The notes beneath the pieces are model-generated. The model had not been told where the DNA came from, did no database searches, and worked only from the letters and a program-made list of their open reading frames with translations. 11,543 nucleotides of DNA, taken from contig RFIK01000233.1 of the NCBI GenBank assembly GCA_003695605.1, positions 1-11,543 of the forward strand, read 5' to 3'. Shown here piece by piece: positions 7,171 through 11,543 of this stretch. The position numbers were made by a program, and so were the translations under genes. The stretch comes from Chlorobiota bacterium. GTDB taxonomy: Bacteria > Bacteroidota > Ignavibacteria > Kapaibacteriales > NICIL-2. Numbering within the stretch: position 1 is the first letter of the stretch; every line of letters begins with the position of its first letter.

Positions 7171-10100
7171 CTATCGTGTGATGATGAGTTGACGGCGACC
7201 AACAATCTGGTTCTGTCGGTAGAGCTGCAAGCTATAGATGCCGCTTGGCAACGAGGCGACGCTTATTGTTGTCAGATTGCCAGTTGTCGGAGTCTCGTGG
7301 AGTCGCAGACCATCACTGACGACGCGACCGAGGACATCCACAATTGCGTAGCGATCGAATTCGCTACCGGTGACAATCGTAATCGCATCCCCTGCTGGCT
7401 GCGGGAAGATTTCAAATTGTACATCTGCTACGTCAGTGGTGCTCGAGAGTACATCCACAGAGGAAGAGTCTGATATCGTGCGGTGACAACGACCAATAAT
7501 GTGGCACTGGTAAATACCGCGATCATTGATCGTGACGTTCGGAATTGTCAGCACCGGTCCAGAACCGATCGAATCGGGAAGTGGAATGCCGTCTTTGACC
7601 CACTGATATCGTAGGCTATCGCCACGGGAGGCTTGTGCGACTACAGTGAGGACGAGCGTCGAACCTTCGAGTATCTGGACGACAGACCGGGGTTGAGTGA
7701 GGATTTTGGGCGCCTGGATGACCGAATAGCTAAAGGGTTCTGCGTAGAGTGTGTCGCCACATTGTGTGATTGCATAGGCGCGGACGACATCGCCAGTGTC
7801 GTTATTCAACTGCGGTGGAGCGATCTTATGGTAGGCAAGGACAGAGCGGGTGTTGTAGAAGGGCAAATTCCCCACACCCCACTGCCGGGGCGCAACGATG
7901 ACGAATTCGCGTACTTCCTCGGAGAGTGTATAGCGAAGTTCCAGCGAATCACCTTCGCAGAGACTTGTATCTCGCGGTTGCCCAAGGATCCGTACTGCAG
8001 GACGCAGTCGCAATTGGCGTGTCGGAGTTCGATAGACTTGCCCACTTTCATCGGTTATCGTGCATGCGTAGCGTCCTGTGTCGCTTGGTTGAAGCTGGTA
8101 AATGACAAGGAGTGCGCTTGCAGTACCGTTGATGCGAGCAGATTCTTGGAGTGGAATGCCGTTCTTGCTCCAGTGATACCGGAGCATCGAGCCGCTAGTT
8201 GATTGCGCGGAAACTTCGAGTGTGACGTCCTTACCTACGCATCCGTCAATGCCGGTTGTGTCGAAGGTTGCAACAATCCCTGTGAATCGGAGCGCGCCGG
8301 TATCAGAGACAACTGAACCGCACGCTGTCGTCACGACGCAGTAGTAGTCTGAACCGTAGTCAGCATGCTGGACGTTTCGAATCGTCAGCGTTGCAGTTTG
8401 GCTTCCTGTAATGCGGTTGTTGTCAATGATTGGTCGAGAGCCGCGATACCACTGGTAGGTCGCACGGGGATCAGTTGCGTTTGTTTCGATGGAGAGCTGT
8501 GCGGTCTTGCCAGGGCCAGCATACACAGTTCCCGGATGTCGGGTGATTTCTAGAGCGGGGCGAACGACGATGGTAATAAAATTGCTGGAATCACTGGGGC
8601 AGGTTCCTGCTCCGTAGATACGGCAACGGTAGATCCCAGAGCTCCGGGCATTGACGAAGGAAAGCAGGAGCGAGTTGCTCGTTGCACCGGCCAGTGGCTG
8701 GCCGTCTTTTTCCCATTGGTAGCGGAGATTGGTCCCTGCAGCAAGGATTACCAGACGGATGCTATCGCCTGGACAGAGCGTTGTATCCCGCGATTGCGAG
8801 ATAAGCCGCGGCGGTGTGTTGAGAGTGAATGGTCCAGTGATAGCAAAGACGTCTGGCCGTGCGTTATCGACGATTCGGATATAGGTATTGCTCGAGCCAC
8901 TCAAACTTTCGGGAATATCGAGTTGGAGTGTTTGCATGCCGGGGAGAATGCCACTTCGAAGTGGATAAATTTGGCCATCACGGATGAGCTCGACGCGGGC
9001 ACTATCCACTCCGCGGATGAGCACATTCAACGTCAGCGGTCCCTGCAAGCAGAGGGATTGCCCAGCAAGCTGTGTCGCCAGCTCGATCCGTGGGGTGTGG
9101 ATGATACTTGCGTTGATTCCGCTCGATGGCGTGCGAGTATCTGCTTGGCCCCAAATGCCGTCGCTATCGGTGAAGGCGCGGAGGAGAGAGCCTGTCTGCA
9201 GGTCGCGTACTTCGATACGACGGATTGCAGTAATTGCGTTTGGAACGACTGTTGCGAATGCGCCGTTGATGTTGTCAATCGCTGCGTAAAATGGCACAGC
9301 ACTGGTGACAGTCGTCCCTTCATCTTGCACGATCGCCGTTGCAACAGGCCTGGACTGTCCGGTGATGTCGTCGTACAAGCAGATGATGGTCTTGGGAGAT
9401 AGACCGCTTGCCGAGTCAACCATACCCGACACTTTGTTCGGGGTAGCACCGAAGTAGAGTGCTCGCGTCCCTTGGGTGGTGACGATGCGCGTTTGGATGG
9501 AGCGGTTCGAATCGAGGATCGAGATGAGCCAGTACATCATGTTGCCCTCAGTGAAGCGAACATTCGCTGTGGCAACGAGATTGATCCAGAGCGTTTTACT
9601 CGTCTGACTGGGGCCAGTGCGGAATTCTGAGTATCCGCCTGGAGTTGCAAAATCCCGTGTTGTCGTGTAGTTGAACGTTTGTGTGTTGGCGTTGTAATGG
9701 AGATTGTTGCCAGCGCCGATCGTAGCAGTCACTTGAGAAACTGAGTCTGCACCCACGTAGTAGCGATACGTGGTATTCGGCTGCAGATTGTCTAAGCGTA
9801 CCAGCGCCCACACGGGGATTCGCGTCGAGGAGTTCGAGGAGAGCATAAACTGCGGTAGAAGCAATTCAGCAACGGTAGGATGTGCCACCACAGTGAGTGT
9901 ATAGCTGGCGCTCGTTAGGTTGTTTGCGCTGAACGCAAGAGTGTACGTTCCTGGTGTTGTGAAGATAAGCCCATTGAAGATCGCAACGCCGTTAGTATGG
10001 ACAGCAGTCGTTGTTCCGGATGGCGAGCCAGGGCCGCTTAGCACAACGATGCTACACGTGTATGGGAAGTGCATATCCACGCTACCATCGGGGCGACGTG

Positions 10101-11199
10101 CAGTAACGGTAAGCGCAGGCAGTGGCAGTGTTGCAAACGAGTTCTGCACCAATCCTTCGACGGTCAGCTGGGTGGCGTTAGGGAGTACGGTAAACGGAGT
10201 GCTAACGCCGGATGCCAAGTTGTCCCCGGCTGTTCTACGGACGCGAATTTGCACACCGGATTCAGCGACGTTGTAGCTGATACCGGAAATGGTCAGCGTA
10301 TTTGTCCCTGCTGCCAGAGTTCCTGTGAGTGTACCACTGAGCGTACCGCTACCGTTGGCGAGTTCGAGTGCAACTGTAGTGTTTGTTTGAACATTTCTCG
10401 GCTGGCCAAGATCGTTTTGCGATTGGATGGTAACGCTGAACGGTGCTGTTCGAGAGGGTGATGAGGGCGTAATTGCTGTAATCGCAAGCTTCGTTGGTAT
10501 GCCGGTGTTTGCATCACTTTGAACGAGGATGTCATCAACCTTCAGTTGCGGGCGATTGCCTGAGGTGAGAGGGTAGCGTTGGTAATAGCGCCAGCGAAGT
10601 TGGACGACTGGCTGGTTTTCGCATGAGGATGGTAGGGTAAAAGTCGGCATCGTCACTGTTTCAGCAACGACGCTAGTGCCTTGGATGTTTGCGTTGTACT
10701 GGACGGTATCGGTTCCGATAATCGCAGTTTGCCATGGACCGCTTGTGCCAATGCGAAACTGCAGCATGATTGAGTAGTAGCGAAAGCCGGTAAACGTTGA
10801 GGCAAGCGTTCCGGCCTTCCATGAAACGCGGATGTTAATGCGGTTCGTTGTGTTGATCGCCAAGACAGCAGCACCGAGATTTCCAGGGCTGGACGTGTTC
10901 AAGTAAGCAAAGCCATCAACGCCTAAGCCGTTAATTCGCGTTCCACTCGTGCCGTTGTATGCGCCTGTGTAGTCCCCGATGACTTGGGCAGTATCCGGTT
11001 GAAGATTGTTGTCTGCGCGATTGAAAATGTGGAAAATCATGTTCGGTGGATAGGTCCCTGGTGTGTTAGTTGCGTCCCAACTGGATAGCGCGTAATCGCC
11101 CGAGCTGAGATTGAATGGTGTTGGATTCGATTGAGCGAAGAGGTAGCTACTCAGCGTAATCGCAGCAAATGCGATTCGAAGGATGAATCGTTCGGACAT
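7171..11199 (-). CDS. Large secreted Ig-repeat surface protein with T9SS C-terminal sorting domain
   Basis: This is a 1342-residue exported protein, probably cell-surface attached or released through type IX secretion; its specific role is unknown. Residues 1-22 are a signal peptide (ILRIAFAAITLSSYLFA before Gln23). Residues 24-228 look like a jelly-roll/lectin-like beta sandwich (GFAYLNTSS, LGAAVLAINTTNRINIRVSW, VDDILV). Two bacterial Ig-like (Big) domains follow (about 234-338 and 341-437). Residues 441-705 form an unassigned module. About five Ig-like repeats lie at 796-1250. Residues 1260-1342 are a T9SS type A sorting domain: FEIFPQPAGDAITI, then YAIVDVLGRVV, LPSGIYSLQLY and a basic end. 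The start at 11199 is chosen for the strong GGAGGG just upstream and for placing the signal peptide at the N-terminus. An in-frame ATG at 11232 adds 11 residues and lacks a ribosome binding site. No enzymatic motif was recognised. It probably heads a two-gene unit with the gene downstream. Confidence 0.9.
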   Translation of the reverse strand: MSERFILRIAFAAITLSSYLFAQSNPTPFNLSSGDYALSSWDATNTPGTYPPNMIFHIFNRADNNLQPDTAQVIGDYTGAYNGTSGTRINGLGVDGFAYLNTSSPGNLGAAVLAINTTNRINIRVSWKAGTLASTFTGFRYYSIMLQFRIGTSGPWQTAIIGTDTVQYNANIQGTSVVAETVTMPTFTLPSSCENQPVVQLRWRYYQRYPLTSGNRPQLKVDDILVQSDANTGIPTKLAITAITPSSPSRTAPFSVTIQSQNDLGQPRNVQTNTTVALELANGSGTLSGTLTGTLAAGTNTLTISGISYNVAESGVQIRVRRTAGDNLASGVSTPFTVLPNATQLTVEGLVQNSFATLPLPALTVTARRPDGSVDMHFPYTCSIVVLSGPGSPSGTTTAVHTNGVAIFNGLIFTTPGTYTLAFSANNLTSASYTLTVVAHPTVAELLLPQFMLSSNSSTRIPVWALVRLDNLQPNTTYRYYVGADSVSQVTATIGAGNNLHYNANTQTFNYTTTRDFATPGGYSEFRTGPSQTSKTLWINLVATANVRFTEGNMMYWLISILDSNRSIQTRIVTTQGTRALYFGATPNKVSGMVDSASGLSPKTIICLYDDITGQSRPVATAIVQDEGTTVTSAVPFYAAIDNINGAFATVVPNAITAIRRIEVRDLQTGSLLRAFTDSDGIWGQADTRTPSSGINASIIHTPRIELATQLAGQSLCLQGPLTLNVLIRGVDSARVELIRDGQIYPLRSGILPGMQTLQLDIPESLSGSSNTYIRIVDNARPDVFAITGPFTLNTPPRLISQSRDTTLCPGDSIRLVILAAGTNLRYQWEKDGQPLAGATSNSLLLSFVNARSSGIYRCRIYGAGTCPSDSSNFITIVVRPALEITRHPGTVYAGPGKTAQLSIETNATDPRATYQWYRGSRPIIDNNRITGSQTATLTIRNVQHADYGSDYYCVVTTACGSVVSDTGALRFTGIVATFDTTGIDGCVGKDVTLEVSAQSTSGSMLRYHWSKNGIPLQESARINGTASALLVIYQLQPSDTGRYACTITDESGQVYRTPTRQLRLRPAVRILGQPRDTSLCEGDSLELRYTLSEEVREFVIVAPRQWGVGNLPFYNTRSVLAYHKIAPPQLNNDTGDVVRAYAITQCGDTLYAEPFSYSVIQAPKILTQPRSVVQILEGSTLVLTVVAQASRGDSLRYQWVKDGIPLPDSIGSGPVLTIPNVTINDRGIYQCHIIGRCHRTISDSSSVDVLSSTTDVADVQFEIFPQPAGDAITIVTGSEFDRYAIVDVLGRVVSDGLRLHETPTTGNLTTISVASLPSGIYSLQLYRQNQIVGRRQLIITR
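7450..8814 (-). repeat. Array of about five Ig-like repeats in the 1342-aa protein
   Basis: Residues 796-1250 contain repeats near 800-880, 887-975, 980-1066, 1070-1160 (degenerate) and 1165-1250. Four share the pattern [YH]QW or YHW, then [KR][DN]G.P or an equivalent, and three end in an Ig-superfamily-like GxYxC or DYYC strand (SGIYRCR, SDYYCVV, TGRYACT, RGIYQCH). The fourth has lost the Trp-turn motif but keeps the flanking cysteines C1081 and C1147. Such arrays typically act as stalks or adhesive rods. The boundaries are estimates. Confidence 0.75.
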
Positions 11200-11204
11200 G
11201 GTAC

Positions 11205-11209
11205 CCTCC
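11205..11209 (-). promoter_or_regulatory. Strong Shine-Dalgarno site for the 1342-aa surface protein
   Basis: The minus strand reads GGAGG (within GGAGGG) five bases before the ATG at 11199. This is the best ribosome binding site in the window and fixes the start, removing an 11-residue extension from 11232. Confidence 0.75.
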
Positions 11210-11282
11210 ATGCAGACGTAACTGTGGAACATTCAGGATTTTCTAAATGCAATTTACTCAACAGAGCAAGCTGAGCACGCGT

Positions 11283-11323
11283 AAAGAAAACGCAAACGCC
11301 CCCCAGAAGCGGAGGGCGTTTGC
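11283..11323 (-). terminator. Strong intrinsic terminator after the right-edge T9SS gene
   Basis: GCAAACGCCC (11292-11301) pairs perfectly with GGGCGTTTGC (11314-11323) to give a 10-bp stem. The inner loop can pair a little further. On the minus strand it is followed by GTTTTCTTT (11291-11283), a usable U-tract. It begins 27 bases after the stop codon at 11351. The plus strand has no T-run after the stem, so it acts on leftward transcription. It separates the right-edge gene from the two large surface-protein genes. Confidence 0.88.
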
Positions 11324-11350
11324 AGAGCAGTATGGTTATCGCTAGCTCTC

Positions 11351-11543
11351 TTAGCGCGCGATCAGGAGAGCTTTTGTTGGAGCGATCCATTGACCGCTGT
11401 TCATTCGGACGAAGTACACACCGCTGGGGAGCGTGCTTGCATCGAGTTCGATACTGTAGCTCCCAGCGCTGAGAACTTGGTTGACGGGTGTATGGATCAC
11501 CTCCCCGAGCGAATTGACGAGCTGAATCGTCGTTGGGGCTTCA
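11351..11543 (-). CDS. C-terminal end of a T9SS-secreted protein (runs off the right edge)
   Basis: The frame is open from the window edge and encodes 63 residues ending in TAA at 11351-11353. The visible part is the second half of a type IX (Por) sorting domain: TTIQLVNSLGEVIHTPV, then a beta strand, LPSGVYFVRM, and a short basic C-terminus (KALLIAR). The domain directs export across the outer membrane, after which it is normally cleaved and the cargo may be anchored to lipopolysaccharide. The functional part of the protein lies outside the window, so nothing can be said about its activity. It is ended by the terminator at 11283-11323. It is too short and too open at the edge to give a start. 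Confidence 0.85.
   Translation of the reverse strand, partial: EAPTTIQLVNSLGEVIHTPVNQVLSAGSYSIELDASTLPSGVYFVRMNSGQWIAPTKALLIAR

Noticed and set aside
6862..7473. 203-codon plus-strand frame, and other plus-strand frames of 100-230 codons between 3800 and 9500
   Set aside because: All are antisense to the two long surface-protein genes, have no ribosome binding site or recognisable domain, and are expected by chance opposite long GC-moderate genes.
11200..11282. Promoter for the 1342-aa gene, with TAAATTGC and TTTAGAAAAT as candidate cores
   Set aside because: A promoter is expected after the terminator, but neither core matches TAnnTTTG or a sigma-70 -10 well and no partner sits at good spacing, so no position is called.
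1..11543. tRNA or rRNA genes, CRISPR arrays, insertion sequences, or phage or defence genes
   Set aside because: I saw no cloverleaf-like segments, regularly spaced direct repeats, transposase motifs or defence domains. Repetition is at the protein level only.

Overview
The window reads as chromosomal DNA from a member of the Bacteroidota/Chlorobiota (FCB) group. Three lines of evidence point there. Three consecutive genes end in type IX secretion (Por) C-terminal sorting domains. A promoter-like TAnnTTTG element lies upstream of rimP. The NusA and IF-2 sequences look like those of this group. The mix of ASH/choice-of-anchor-D repeats, Ig-like repeats and T9SS tails, with moderate GC, would suit lineages such as Ignavibacteria or Candidatus Kapabacteria. 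That finer placement is inference, not shown by the sequence.

All genes that I can support lie on the minus strand, so transcription runs from the right edge to the left. At the right edge is the C-terminal end of a secreted protein gene (11351-11543), closed by a strong intrinsic terminator (11283-11323). Two giant secreted or surface proteins follow. The first (7171-11199, 1342 aa) has a signal peptide, a jelly-roll-like N-terminal region, Ig-like domains and a T9SS tail. The second (3211-7134, 1307 aa) has a signal peptide, a lamin-tail-like domain, an Fn3-like domain, two Ig-like domains, about five ASH-type repeats, a cohesin-like domain and a T9SS-like tail. They are 36 bases apart and probably cotranscribed.

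The left third is the conserved translation/transcription operon rimP-nusA-infB: ribosome maturation factor, transcription elongation/termination factor, and the N-terminal 375 residues of initiation factor IF-2, which runs off the window. Between the second surface protein and rimP there is a candidate promoter and a small GC-rich hairpin followed by seven U residues. The hairpin either ends the surface-protein transcript or, if the promoter is real, sits in the leader of the operon that encodes NusA.

No tRNA, rRNA, CRISPR array, insertion sequence or defence system was recognised. Plus-strand open frames are best explained as shadows of the minus-strand genes. The parts most worth a second look are the rimP leader and the architecture of the two large surface proteins.
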